Below are positions 26,549 through 35,480 of a DNA stretch of 64,000 bases, in pieces; positions within the stretch are counted from its first letter, which is position 1; every line of letters begins with the position of its first letter. The translations under genes and the position numbers were made by a program. Source of the DNA: Rathayibacter sp. VKM Ac-2857 (GTDB lineage Bacteria; Actinomycetota; Actinomycetes; Actinomycetales; Microbacteriaceae); assembly GCF_013205025.1 (NCBI RefSeq), contig NZ_JABMLE010000004.1, positions 62,001 through 126,000 of the forward strand, in the 5' to 3' direction. Under the pieces are notes generated by a model, which saw nothing but the letters and a program-made list of their open reading frames with translations, ran no database searches and had not been told where the DNA came from.

Positions 26549-27901
26549 ATGCACTCTGCTCTCCGCCTGCTCGACCCGCACCTGCCCGACCTGACCCGCC
26601 GCCGCGCGCTCGCTCTCGGCGGCGCGGGCCTCGCGGCCGCGCTCGGCCTGACCGGCTGCTCCGCCGTGCTGCCCGAGGCCGACGTCTCGGCGCCCTCGTT
26701 CGCCGCCGCCCCGAGCGGCACGATCCGCTTCTGGTGCCGCAGCGTCGCCTTCACGCCCGCCCAGGCGATCGCCGAGAAGTACCACGCCGCGCAGAGCGCG
26801 GTCCGGGTCGAGCTGACCGTGCTGCCCGAGGGGCAGATGGTCACCAAGCTCGCCACGGCGATCCGCGCGAACGCCGTGCCCGACGTCGTCGCTCCCGACT
26901 CGGTCACCACGCCGGTCTTCAGCTCCCGCGAGGCGCTGACCGACCTGACTCCGCTGATCCAGGCGCTGCCCTACGCCGACCGCCTCAACCGACCGCTGCT
27001 CGACGTCGCCTCCTTCGACGGCAAGGTCTACGGCCTACCCGCCCTCTCGAACGTGTCGCAGCTGTTCTGGAACAAGCGGCTCTACGAGCAGGCCGGCCTC
27101 GACCCGGAGCAGGGGCCGACCGACTTCGACGAGTACCTCACCCACGCGCGGGCGCTCCAGCAGCTCGACGGCGTCTCCGGGGTGACCTTCACCGGCAACT
27201 CGGCCGGCATCCTCGGCTACGTCGTCCAGCCGCACTTCTGGGCCGACGAGAGCCCCTTCTACGACGGCGTCGTCGGCCGCCAGCGCGCCACCGTCTCCGG
27301 CAACGAGCCGCTGCGGCGCACCCTCGAGCTTTACCGCACCTTCGCGCAGGAGGGCCTCGCCCAGCCCGGCGTCTCCGCCGACAGCGGCACGGCCTGGGGC
27401 AAGGACTTCCTCGACGGTACGGTCGGCCTCTTCCCCGGCTCCTACGACCTCATCGTCGGCGGAGCGACGCCCGAGTTCCTCGGCGACCTCGGCGTCAGCG
27501 CGTTCCCCGGCCCCGACGGCGGCGTCTCGCAGTTCTCCGGCGGCGCGGTGCTCTCCATCCCGCGCGGCGCGCGCAACCCCGAGGCGGCCTGGGACTTCAT
27601 GCGCTTCGTCACCGAGCTCGAGCAGCAGTCCGAGCTCGCCGCGCTCGGCTGGTACCCGGTGCGCGACGACGTGCTCGAGACCGGCTTCGCCGACGACTTC
27701 CCGCTGATGGTCCCCGGGATGGAGCGGATGAACGAGGGCTTCGCCGCCCCGACCACCCTGTACACCCAGCTCACCAACACCGTGCAGTCCCCGTGGCTCG
27801 CGATGTTCCGCGGCGCGGTCTTCGGTAGCGACGACCTCGACGCGGTCCTCGACCGCGGCCAGGAGGAGACGGCCCGCGTCCTGGAGGTGAACCAGGCATG
27901 A
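26549..27901 (+). CDS. Sugar ABC importer substrate-binding lipoprotein
   Basis: The 450-residue protein starts with a twin-arginine-like signal (LTRRRALALGGAGLAAALGL) and lipobox LTGC, so export may use the Tat route. The remainder is an extracellular solute-binding family 1 fold (GTIRFWCRSVAFTPAQ, then WNKRLYEQAGLDPEQGPTDF). GAGGGA lies 6 nt before ATG. Its stop overlaps the first permease start (ATGA). With the GH127 enzyme downstream, arabino-oligosaccharides are the likely ligand. Confidence 0.92.
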   Translation: MHSALRLLDPHLPDLTRRRALALGGAGLAAALGLTGCSAVLPEADVSAPSFAAAPSGTIRFWCRSVAFTPAQAIAEKYHAAQSAVRVELTVLPEGQMVTKLATAIRANAVPDVVAPDSVTTPVFSSREALTDLTPLIQALPYADRLNRPLLDVASFDGKVYGLPALSNVSQLFWNKRLYEQAGLDPEQGPTDFDEYLTHARALQQLDGVSGVTFTGNSAGILGYVVQPHFWADESPFYDGVVGRQRATVSGNEPLRRTLELYRTFAQEGLAQPGVSADSGTAWGKDFLDGTVGLFPGSYDLIVGGATPEFLGDLGVSAFPGPDGGVSQFSGGAVLSIPRGARNPEAAWDFMRFVTELEQQSELAALGWYPVRDDVLETGFADDFPLMVPGMERMNEGFAAPTTLYTQLTNTVQSPWLAMFRGAVFGSDDLDAVLDRGQEETARVLEVNQA

Positions 27902-28773
27902 GCGTCGCCCTCGGAAAGAAGGACGCCCGCACCGGGCTCCTGATGATCCTGCCCGCCCTCGTCCTCGTCGTCGTCTTCGTCGTGGTGCCGCTGCTCTTCG
28001 CCGTGGTGATCTCGGTGACGGACTGGCCGCTGGTCGGCACCGTCGGCTTCGTCGGGTTCGACAACTACGCGACGGCCTTCTCGGACACCACGTTCTGGGC
28101 GTCCGTGCTCTACACGCTCGGCTTCGCCGTCGTCTCGACGCTGCTGGGCATCGTCGTCGGCTACCTGCTCGCCGTGCTGGTGCGCTCGAACCGGCGCGGG
28201 GCGGGAATCATCCGCACCGCCGTCTTCGTGCCCTACGTCATCGGCCTCACCTCGCTGAGCTTCGTCGCCCTGCTCGAGTTCCGCCCCGACAGCGGTGCGC
28301 TCGACCAGGTGCTGATGGCCGTCGGCCTGACCGACGCGCCCACCGCCTGGCTGCTCGACGCGACGAGCGCGACGACGCTGATCGTCCTCCTCGGCGCCTA
28401 CGTCGGCTCCGGCTTCACGATGATCGTCCTGATGTCGGGCATGCAGGGCATCGACGACGCCCTCTACGAGTCCGCGGCGATCGACGGCGCCGGCCGCTGG
28501 AAGCAGGAGTTCCTGGTGACGGTCCCGCTGGTGAAGCGCTACCTCGGGCTGCTCAGCGTGCTCGGCTTCGTCGGCGCGATCCTCGCCTTCACCCAGTTCT
28601 ACGTGATCACGGGCGGCGGGCCGGGCACCGGCACCCTCACCGTGATGCTCTACGTCTACAACAAGGCCTTCGGCGATCTGCAGGTCGGCTACGCGACCGC
28701 GCTGTCGTTCGTGGTCGTCGTCATCGCCGCCGCGCTGACGCTGCTCCAGTTCCGCGTGATGAAGGACGACTGA
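27898..28773 (+). CDS. Sugar ABC importer permease, MalF/UgpA type
   Basis: The 291-residue protein has six predicted helices, starting with LLMILPALVLVVVFVVVPLL. The cytoplasmic coupling motif is ESAAIDGAGRWKQEFLVTVP, the EAA loop of carbohydrate importers. It overlaps the genes on both sides (4 nt and 1 nt), as in a tightly coupled transporter operon. No ATPase is encoded here, so a shared MsiK-type ATPase elsewhere would have to power the system, as is common in actinobacteria. Confidence 0.92.
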   Translation: MSVALGKKDARTGLLMILPALVLVVVFVVVPLLFAVVISVTDWPLVGTVGFVGFDNYATAFSDTTFWASVLYTLGFAVVSTLLGIVVGYLLAVLVRSNRRGAGIIRTAVFVPYVIGLTSLSFVALLEFRPDSGALDQVLMAVGLTDAPTAWLLDATSATTLIVLLGAYVGSGFTMIVLMSGMQGIDDALYESAAIDGAGRWKQEFLVTVPLVKRYLGLLSVLGFVGAILAFTQFYVITGGGPGTGTLTVMLYVYNKAFGDLQVGYATALSFVVVVIAAALTLLQFRVMKDD

Positions 28774-29684
28774 TGCCCCCTCGCACTCCGACGCCCACCC
28801 GCCAGGCGACACCCGCCGGGGCTCCCGCGCCCGCCCGCCGCCGCAGCACGCCCGCCGCCCGGCTCCGCACCGTCCTCTACGTCGTGCTCGGCACGCTGGT
28901 CTCGGTCGCGTTCGTCGCGCCCGTCGCCTGGTCGATCCTGCGCTCGTTCCAGCCCGGCGCGCAGATCGTCGCGCCCGCCGCCGAGCAGTCCTTCTCGGAC
29001 CTGACCCTCGACAACTACACCGGCCTGCTCGGCTCGATCGGCGCGGGGACGTACATCGTCAACTCGCTGATCATCGCCCTCGGCACCGCCGTGCTCAGCG
29101 TGGTCGTGACCACCCTCGCCGCCTACGCGCTGGTGCTCTTCCCGTTCCGCGGCTCGAACGTCGCGTTCGGCCTGATCCTGCTGACGATGATGGTGCCGTT
29201 CCAGGCGGTGCTGACCCCGCTCTTCCTCGAGATGAACGCGCTCGGCCTCACCGACACCCACGTCGGGATCATCCTCTTCTACCTCACCTTCAACCTGCCG
29301 TTCGGGGTGTTCCTGATGCGGAACTCCTTCGCGCAGATCCCGCGCGAGGTGACCGAGGCCGCGCGGATCGACGGGGCCGGGCCGTTCCGCATCCTCTTCT
29401 CGGTGCTGCGGCCGATGATCGTCCCGGGCGTCGCGACGGTCTTCCTCTTCGCCTTCCTCGGCGCCTGGAGCGACTTCCTCGGCGCGCTGACCTTCCTCAC
29501 CCGGCAGGACCTCTTCACGCTGCCGGTCGCCATCCAGAACATCTCCTCCGGCGCCTTCGGCCAGACCGACTTCGGCTACGTCATCGCCGGCGCGGTGCTG
29601 CTGATGATCCCGTGCCTGCTGCTCTACGCCGCCATCCAGAAGTACTACGTCCGCGGTCTCGTCGCGGGCGCCGTCAAGGGCTGA
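28773..29684 (+). CDS. Sugar ABC importer permease, MalG/UgpE type
   Basis: The ATG shares its A with the previous stop (TGATG). The 303-residue product has a basic, Pro/Ala-rich N-terminal tail and then six helices. The coupling loop reads EVTEAARIDGAGPFRILFSVLRPM. It pairs with the preceding MalF-type subunit. The arabinofuranosidase gene begins 11 nt after its stop. Confidence 0.92.
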   Translation: MPPRTPTPTRQATPAGAPAPARRRSTPAARLRTVLYVVLGTLVSVAFVAPVAWSILRSFQPGAQIVAPAAEQSFSDLTLDNYTGLLGSIGAGTYIVNSLIIALGTAVLSVVVTTLAAYALVLFPFRGSNVAFGLILLTMMVPFQAVLTPLFLEMNALGLTDTHVGIILFYLTFNLPFGVFLMRNSFAQIPREVTEAARIDGAGPFRILFSVLRPMIVPGVATVFLFAFLGAWSDFLGALTFLTRQDLFTLPVAIQNISSGAFGQTDFGYVIAGAVLLMIPCLLLYAAIQKYYVRGLVAGAVKG

Positions 29685-29695
29685 GAGGTCTCCCG

Positions 29696-32014
29696 TTGCC
29701 CCGCACCGCTCCCGCCGTCCGCCCCGTCCGCCGCTTCCCGCTGCGCTCCGTCCGTCTGCTGCCGAGCGCCTTCGCCGACGCCCAGGCCACGGGCCAGCGC
29801 TACCTCCTCGCGCTCGACCCCGACCGCCTGCTCGCACCGTTCCTGCGCGAGGCCGGTCTGCCCGCGGCGGAGGGCTACGGCAACTGGGAGGCGGACGGGC
29901 TCGACGGGCACGTCGGCGGTCACGCGCTCTCCGCGAGCGCGCTGATGCTCGCGGCCACCGGCGAGGAGGCCGCGCGCGAGCGGATGGAGATCCTCCTCGA
30001 CGGGTTCGAGCGCGCCCAGGACGCGGTCGGCACCGGCTACCTCGGCGGCGTGCCCGGCGGACGCGCCCTGGGCGAGGAGCTGGCGCGCGGCGAGGTCGAC
30101 GCCGACCTGTTCACCCTCAACGGCCGGTGGGTGCCGCTCTACAACCTGCACAAGACGCTCTCGGGCCTGCTCGACGCCGCCGCCTACGGCGGCTCGGAGC
30201 GGGCGCTCGCGATGGCCGTGCGCTTCGCGGACTGGTGGCTCGGCGTCTCCGCCGGGCTGGACGACGAGGCGTTCGAGGCGATGCTGCACGCCGAGTTCGG
30301 CGGGATGAACGAGGCGTTCGCCGATCTGGCGGAGCAGGTGGCCGGCGCGGACCCCGGCGACCCCGAGCGGGCCGCCGCCTACCGCGCCGAGGCCGCGCGC
30401 TTCTCGCACCGCGCCCTGCTCGACCCGCTGCTCCAGCACCGCGACGCGCTCGACGGGCTGCACGCGAACACGCAGATCCCGAAGGCCGTCGGCTACGCCC
30501 GCCTCGGCGGCGAGCTGCTGCCGGCCGCGCGGTTCTTCTGGGAGCAGGTCACGCGCGAGCGCACGGTCGCGATCGGCGGCAACAGCGTGCGCGAGCACTT
30601 CCACCGCTCGAGCGACTTCACCCCGATGATCCTCGACCGCGAGGGCCCCGAGACCTGCAACACCGCCAACATGATCGAGCTGAGCAGCGTCCTCTTCGAG
30701 GCGAGCGGCGACGAGCGCTACCTCGACTACCTCGAGCGCGCGCAGTACAACCACGTGCTCTCCTCGCAGCACCCCGACGGCGGCTTCGTCTACTTCACTC
30801 CGCTGCGGCCGGCGCACTACCGGGTCTACTCGGCGCCGCACGAGGGGATGTGGTGCTGCGTCGGCACCGGGCTCGAGAACCACGCCCGCTACGGCGAGCT
30901 GATCTACGCCCTCGTCGGTGACGATGCCCGAGCCGGTGACGACGCGCACGACGGCGACGACCTGCTGATCGCCCTCTACCTGCCCTCGACCCTCGACTCT
31001 CCGGAGCACGGCCTGCGCGCGCGGATCGATACCGCCTTCCCGCACGCGGACGACGCGACGATCACGGTGCATCTGGAGCGCCCCGGCGCCGTGCGACTCC
31101 GCCGGCCGGCCTGGGCGGAGTCGATGACGGTGACGGTCGACGGAGCCCCGCTGGACGCCGCGGCCGTCGACGGCGTCGTCCGCACCGCGGTCCTGACGCC
31201 CGGCCGCCACGAGATCCGGGTCGGCTTCTCGCTCGCGTTCCGCGCCGAGCCGCTGCCCGACGGCTCCGCCTGGTCGGCGTTCTCCTACGGCCCCGTCGTG
31301 CTCGCGGCCCGGACCGACGCCGCCGACCTCGACGGCCTGATCGCCGACGGCCGGCGGATGGCGCACGTGGCCGCGGGCCCGCTCCGCGACCTCGCCGCGA
31401 CACCGATCGTGACCGGGGGAGTCGGAGCCGTCGCCCTCCTCGACCGCGCGACCCTGACCGCCGAGCTGGCCACCGACGCCGGGCCGGTGCGGCTCGAGCC
31501 GTTCGCGGGACTGCACGACAGCCGGTACACGCTCTACTGGCCGACCGGCTCCGACGCCGTCGCGCGCCGCGCCGAGCTGGCCGCGCTCGACCGCGAGGCC
31601 GCCGGGGGAGCCGCCGTGATCGACTCCGTGACCGCGGGGGAGCAGCAGCCCGAGTCGGACCACGCCTTCGTCGGGCACCGCAGCCGGGCCGGTGGCGCGG
31701 ACGGCCGGCACTGGCGCGGCGCCGAGGGCCCGGACGGCTGGTTCGGCTACACCCTCGTCGACGCGGAGCAGCGGGCGGCGGTGCTCCGGGTCCTGCTCCG
31801 CGACGGCGGCGGCGAGCACGAGCTCCGGATCGACGGGCGTCCGCTGGGCGAGCCGCTCGCCGTCCGCGCGCGCGACGGGGAGGTCGAGGCCGACTACGCG
31901 ATCACCCCGTCCACGGGCGAGGACGGCCTGGTCGAGTTCTCGCTGCACGCCGTCGGCGCGCGACCGACGGGCGAGCTGCTCGCGGTCTCGCTGGTGGCGG
32001 GCGCGGGGGAGTAG
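29696..32014 (+). CDS. Beta-L-arabinofuranosidase, GH127 family
   Basis: A TTG start at 29696 with GAGAGG 7 nt upstream gives 772 residues; no better ATG or GTG precedes the conserved region. The fold opens with GYGNWEADGLDGHVGGHAL. The zinc and catalytic residues of GH127 are all visible: ETC (Glu319, Cys321) and WCC (Cys387, Cys388), where a Zn-bound cysteine acts as nucleophile. No signal peptide is seen, so it works in the cytoplasm on imported beta-L-arabinosides, probably from plant hydroxyproline-rich glycoproteins. The last 150 residues are a separate beta domain. Confidence 0.88.
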   Translation: MPRTAPAVRPVRRFPLRSVRLLPSAFADAQATGQRYLLALDPDRLLAPFLREAGLPAAEGYGNWEADGLDGHVGGHALSASALMLAATGEEAARERMEILLDGFERAQDAVGTGYLGGVPGGRALGEELARGEVDADLFTLNGRWVPLYNLHKTLSGLLDAAAYGGSERALAMAVRFADWWLGVSAGLDDEAFEAMLHAEFGGMNEAFADLAEQVAGADPGDPERAAAYRAEAARFSHRALLDPLLQHRDALDGLHANTQIPKAVGYARLGGELLPAARFFWEQVTRERTVAIGGNSVREHFHRSSDFTPMILDREGPETCNTANMIELSSVLFEASGDERYLDYLERAQYNHVLSSQHPDGGFVYFTPLRPAHYRVYSAPHEGMWCCVGTGLENHARYGELIYALVGDDARAGDDAHDGDDLLIALYLPSTLDSPEHGLRARIDTAFPHADDATITVHLERPGAVRLRRPAWAESMTVTVDGAPLDAAAVDGVVRTAVLTPGRHEIRVGFSLAFRAEPLPDGSAWSAFSYGPVVLAARTDAADLDGLIADGRRMAHVAAGPLRDLAATPIVTGGVGAVALLDRATLTAELATDAGPVRLEPFAGLHDSRYTLYWPTGSDAVARRAELAALDREAAGGAAVIDSVTAGEQQPESDHAFVGHRSRAGGADGRHWRGAEGPDGWFGYTLVDAEQRAAVLRVLLRDGGGEHELRIDGRPLGEPLAVRARDGEVEADYAITPSTGEDGLVEFSLHAVGARPTGELLAVSLVAGAGE

Positions 32015-32054
32015 CGGAGGAGTGGCGGGTCCCGCGCCCTGCGAGACTGTCCGG

Positions 32055-32453
32055 ATGCACCCCGCCGACGCCTGCCCGTGCGGAAGCCGCCGCCACTACG
32101 CCGACTGCTGCCGCCCCGCCCACCTCGGCGAGACGCCGTCGCCGACCGCCGAGCGCCTGATGCGCAGCCGCTACAGCGCGAACGTGCTCGGCAGCGCCGG
32201 CTACCTGCTCTCCAGCTGGCACCCCTCTACCCGGCCGAAGCGCGTCGACCTCGACGACGACGTCCGCTGGCGGCGCCTGCAGATCGTCGACACCGCGTTC
32301 GGCGGCGAGGACGACGCGGAGGGACTCGTCGAGTTCCGCGCCTCCTACCGCTCCTCCGAGGGGCCGGGCCTCGTGCACGAGCGCAGCCGCTTCCTCCGCG
32401 AGGACGGCCGCTGGTACTACGTCGACGGCGAACTGCTCGACGACGGATCCTGA
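32055..32453 (+). CDS. YchJ-like UPF0225 protein with SEC-C motif
   Basis: The 132-residue protein starts with a SEC-C-like zinc motif (CPCGSRRHYADCC, residues 7-19) and continues into the UPF0225 domain (LMRSRYSANV, FRASYRSSEGPGLVHERSRF, DGRWYYVDGE). GAGACT lies 7 nt before the ATG, so a leaderless mRNA is possible. Family members are small zinc-binding proteins of unclear function. It stands outside the arabinoside operon. Confidence 0.87.
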   Translation: MHPADACPCGSRRHYADCCRPAHLGETPSPTAERLMRSRYSANVLGSAGYLLSSWHPSTRPKRVDLDDDVRWRRLQIVDTAFGGEDDAEGLVEFRASYRSSEGPGLVHERSRFLREDGRWYYVDGELLDDGS

Positions 32454-32483
32454 CCACCCCGGCCACACGGAGTGCGAGCGGCC

Positions 32484-32489
32484 TACCCT
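32484..32489 (+). promoter_or_regulatory. -10 element TACCCT of a leaderless transcript
   Basis: TACCCT ends 6 nt before ATG 32496, fixing that ATG as the start of the small acetyltransferase-like gene rather than the in-frame codon at 32472. Confidence 0.45.
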
Positions 32490-32495
32490 GGGGAG

Positions 32496-32792
32496 ATGGC
32501 CAAGGACTTCCGCCGCGCGGACCACGCGTCCCGCTACGAACTGCACCAGGACGGCGCGCTCGTCGGCGTCCTCGACTACCACGAGAACGACGAGAGCGTG
32601 TCGCTCGTGCGCTCCTTCACCTCGCCGCCGCACCGCGGCCAGGGCCTGGCCGGCGAGCTCGTCGCCTTCGCCGTCGACGACATCGAGGCGTCGAGCGGCC
32701 GCAGCATCGTGCCGATGTGCTGGTACGTCGGCCAGTGGTTCGACCAGCACCCGGAGCGGGCGCACCTGCTCACCCGCGGCGCGCAGGCTTAG
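32496..32792 (+). CDS. Small GNAT-type N-acetyltransferase-like protein
   Basis: The 98-residue protein matches the short Gcn5-like family (YjdJ/NATD1 type): RYELHQDGALVGVLDYHE, then SFTSPPHRGQGLAGELVAFAVDD with the acetyl-CoA loop RGQGLAG, and PMCWYVGQWFDQHPE. The substrate is unknown. The start at 32496 follows a leaderless-type -10. It is convergent with the epimerase gene, only 9 bp apart. Confidence 0.85.
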   Translation: MAKDFRRADHASRYELHQDGALVGVLDYHENDESVSLVRSFTSPPHRGQGLAGELVAFAVDDIEASSGRSIVPMCWYVGQWFDQHPERAHLLTRGAQA

Positions 32793-32801
32793 GCCGAGGC
32801 T

Positions 32802-33491
32802 CTAGGTTCTGACGATCGGCTCGACCCCGGCGAGGTCGGGCCCGAGCCCGATGTCCACGAGCCGGATCCGCCCGACGTAGGAGCGCGCCGGCTCGAGCAG
32901 CAGCCCCGCCTTGATCGCCCCGAAGGTCACCGTCACGTCGGCGGGCAGCACGGTCTCGTCCGGCACCGCGCCGTCGTCCGGCCCGATCCCGCTCGGCAGA
33001 TCCACGGCGACCACGACGGGCGCGTCCTCGCGGCGCCCGAGCGCCTCGATCACGGTCGCCACCACCTCGCGCGGCCGTCCGCGCAGCGCCGGCTCCGCCG
33101 TGCCGATGCCGAGGATGCCGTCCACGATCACGTCCGCCCGGGCGACCGCCGCCGCGAGGGCGGCCGGGTCGTCGGCGGCGACGCGCCCGCAGCCGTCGTC
33201 GAGCGCGACCGCGAGCCCGCGCTGGTGCGCCCGGTCGGCGGTCAGCACGAGCGACACGTCGCTGCCGGAGGAGGAGATCTCGGCGGCCGCGTACAGCGCG
33301 TCCCCGCCGTTGTTCCCCGGCCCGACCAGCACGAGCACGCTGCCCGCGCCGTGCCGGTCCTTCCGCGTGCCGAGCGCTGCCCGCAGCTCGCGAGCGAGCC
33401 CGTCCGCCGCCCGCTGCATCAGCGGCTCTCGACGCGCCAGATGCGGCGCCTCGGCGGCCCGCACCTGCGCGGAGGAGTATCCCTCGACCAT
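32802..33491 (-). CDS. nnrE: NAD(P)H-hydrate epimerase
   Basis: The 229-residue protein corresponds to the YjeF N-terminal domain. Key features are LVGPGNNGGDALYAA, VDGILGIGT and VAVDLPSGI, which bind the damaged nucleotide. It interconverts R- and S-NADHX/NADPHX so that a dehydratase can repair them. The dehydratase domain is not fused and is not in the window. The start CAT at 33489-33491 is supported by family length; longer in-frame reading upstream runs into repeat DNA. Confidence 0.88.
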   Translation of the reverse strand: MVEGYSSAQVRAAEAPHLARREPLMQRAADGLARELRAALGTRKDRHGAGSVLVLVGPGNNGGDALYAAAEISSSGSDVSLVLTADRAHQRGLAVALDDGCGRVAADDPAALAAAVARADVIVDGILGIGTAEPALRGRPREVVATVIEALGRREDAPVVVAVDLPSGIGPDDGAVPDETVLPADVTVTFGAIKAGLLLEPARSYVGRIRLVDIGLGPDLAGVEPIVRT

Positions 33492-33572
33492 CCCTCCACT
33501 GTGCGCCCCGCCCGCCCCCGCAGCAACCCGCCCCACCCGATTCGCAGCCCGCCGGGCTGCAGCATGCCGCTG

Positions 33573-33678
33573 CATGTCGGTCGAGTAGCCCGCAGGGCGT
33601 ATCGAGACCCACGGCAAGCCCGACCATAGCCTGCGCGCGTCATGCTGGTCGAGTAGCCCGAAGGGCGTATCGAGACCC
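33573..33678 (+). repeat. Two half copies of the palindromic repeat
   Basis: Half elements at 33573-33610 (CATGTCGGTCGAGTAG, hairpin GCCCGCAGGGC) and 33641-33678 (hairpin GCCCGAAGGGC). Both end in GTATCGAGACCC and have no right half. The rest of the gap up to 33798 is C-rich DNA in which I see nothing else. Confidence 0.88.
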
Positions 33679-33786
33679 ACCACCGCCGAACCTGCTGCCC
33701 GAGGCCTCCTCCCCAGCCCCCCCCCCTTCCGCCCCCGTTCTCCCCACCCGACCCCGGCTCCAGGCCTCAGTGTCGGTGGTCCCTGA

Positions 33787-33792
33787 TTCAAT
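33787..33792 (+). promoter_or_regulatory. -10 element before the DUF222 gene
   Basis: TTCAAT ends 6 nt before ATG 33799, consistent with a leaderless mRNA; an overlapping AATACT at 33790-33795 is a second possibility. No Shine-Dalgarno is present. Confidence 0.35.
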
Positions 33793-33798
33793 ACTCGT

Positions 33799-35106
33799 AT
33801 GACAGACCACAGAGCGGACGACGACGCACTGGCCCACGTGCAGGCCTGCTTCGACCGCGCCGCCGCTCGCACCCGCGCCGCCGCCCCGGAGAAGCTCGCC
33901 GCCGCCGAGGAGGTCTACGACGGCTACCGCACCGCCCTCGCCCGCCCGGACCGTTTCGCTCGCGGCGCCTCTCGCAGCGAGAGCCGGGACCTCTTCGAGC
34001 GCTCCGTCCGCGCCGAGCTCGCCGCCGCGATGCTCCTGTCCGAGCGGGACGCCTCGCGCCTCCTCGAGCAGGCGCAGCTGCTGATCGAGCACCTCCCGCT
34101 CACGCGCGCCCTCCTCGCGGGCGCCCGCATCTACTGGGAGACCGCCGAGGCGATCTGCGCGACCGCGAGCAGCCTCTCCGCCGACTCCCGCGGCGCACTC
34201 GACGAGCGCGCCGCCGACGCCGCCCTCACGATGACGACGACGCAGTTGCGCCGAGCCCTCGTCCGCTGGCGCGAGGAGCTGCACGAGCAGCCCCTCGCCG
34301 AGCGGCACATCCGAGCCCGCGAGGACCGCGTGGTCTGGGTCACCCCGGACGTCGACGGCATGGCGACGCTCTGCCTGTACGCTCCCGCGCCGGCAGTGGC
34401 AGGCGCCTACGACCGTCTCCGCCGCATCGCCCGCACCCTCCGCGATGAGGGCGACCCGCGCACCCTGCAGCAGCTGAGCGCGGACGCGGCGATCGACCTC
34501 CTCTGCGACGGCGACATCGCCGGGACGACTCCCGATGTCGGTCGCCGGCCCGACCCGACGTACGTTCCCGGAGTCCGCGCCGAGGTCCGCCTCACCCTCG
34601 CCGCCTCCACCGCCGTCGGTCTCGACGACGCGCCCGCCGACCTCGACGGCTACGGCCCCGTCCCCGCGGACGTCGCGCGCGAGCTGATCCGCACCGCCGC
34701 CTCGTTCACCCGAGTGCTCACCGACCCGGACACCGGCGCCGTCGTCTCCGTCGGCCGCACCTGGCGCGTCCCACCGCCCCAGATGCGCCTCCACCTCCAA
34801 CTGCGCGACCAGACCTGCCGCTTTCCCGGCTGCACTCGCAGCGCCGGCACCAGCGAGGCCGACCACACCCTCGAATGGCGCAACGGCGGCGAGACCTCCC
34901 TCGAGAACCTCGTGAGCCTCTGCACGTCCCACCACCACGTCCGGCACGGCGAACAGTGGAGCTACGACCGGATCGACCACCGAGGGACCCTCGTCTGGAC
35001 GAGCCCGACCGGCCGCCGGATCGGCAACCGACCACCCCCGCTGCCCGGCCGCCCGCCGGACCCGCCGCCGAGGCCTCGCTTCGACGACACACCCGCACCG
35101 TTCTGA
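33799..35106 (+). CDS. DUF222 protein with C-terminal HNH endonuclease motif (13E12-repeat type)
   Basis: The 435-residue protein has a long helical DUF222 region (residues about 20-320) and a C-terminal HNH motif from residue 340: CRFPGC, EADHTLEWRNGG, ENLVSLCTSHHHVRH. The His, Asn and second His of the nuclease site and the zinc cysteines are present. Such proteins are multi-copy in actinobacteria and have no settled function; mobile-element nuclease and DNA repair have both been suggested. It is flanked on both sides by the palindromic repeat, and its last codon and stop (TTCTGA) match the interior of that repeat. Confidence 0.87.
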   Translation: MTDHRADDDALAHVQACFDRAAARTRAAAPEKLAAAEEVYDGYRTALARPDRFARGASRSESRDLFERSVRAELAAAMLLSERDASRLLEQAQLLIEHLPLTRALLAGARIYWETAEAICATASSLSADSRGALDERAADAALTMTTTQLRRALVRWREELHEQPLAERHIRAREDRVVWVTPDVDGMATLCLYAPAPAVAGAYDRLRRIARTLRDEGDPRTLQQLSADAAIDLLCDGDIAGTTPDVGRRPDPTYVPGVRAEVRLTLAASTAVGLDDAPADLDGYGPVPADVARELIRTAASFTRVLTDPDTGAVVSVGRTWRVPPPQMRLHLQLRDQTCRFPGCTRSAGTSEADHTLEWRNGGETSLENLVSLCTSHHHVRHGEQWSYDRIDHRGTLVWTSPTGRRIGNRPPPLPGRPPDPPPRPRFDDTPAPF

Positions 35107-35155
35107 CGCGGGTGGATCTCGAGACGCCCTCTGCGAGGGCTCCTCGATCAGCATG
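35101..35155 (+). repeat. Right half of the palindromic repeat joined to the DUF222 gene end
   Basis: TTCTGACGCGGGTGGATCTC followed by GAGACGCCC and CTCGATCAGCATG matches the right half of the full elements (TTCTGACGGTGGTGGATCTC). The match begins inside the gene, so the TGA stop (35104-35106) is repeat sequence. Confidence 0.8.
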
Positions 35156-35185
35156 GGCCGCCCCCTCTCCGAAGCGCGCCCTCAG

Positions 35186-35362
35186 CCGCTTCGTGTCTCA
35201 GTGGTGAGGGAAAGGACGCGGCGGCGCCGCGTCATGCTGGTCGAGTAGCCCCGGAGGGGCGTATCGAGACCCGCCGTCCCCAGCAGGGCGGGTCTGCAGA
35301 CTCGTCCTTCTGAGGCTCGTGGATCTCGATACGCCCGCTCCGCGGCCTACTCGATCAGCATG
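35186..35362 (+). repeat. Palindromic repeat, long form (47-bp extension plus 130-bp element)
   Basis: The core spans 35233-35362, with hairpin GCCCCGGAGGGGC. The 47 bp before it repeat those before 13861 almost base for base (CCGCTTCG, then GGTGAGGGAAAGGAC and CGCCGCGT). Confidence 0.9.
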
Positions 35363-35396
35363 GAGGGCGGCCCCTCCCTCGAAAGTGCGGCCTCCT

Positions 35397-35434
35397 CATG
35401 CTGGTCGAGTAGCCCGCAGGGCGTATCGAGACCC
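35397..35434 (+). repeat. Half copy of the palindromic repeat
   Basis: Reads CATGCTGGTCGAGTAG, hairpin GCCCGCAGGGC, then GTATCGAGACCC; there is no right half. Confidence 0.88.
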
Positions 35435-35480
35435 GCCCACCGGACGACGGTGGATCCACTTGGAAGAGACGCCCGCAGAA

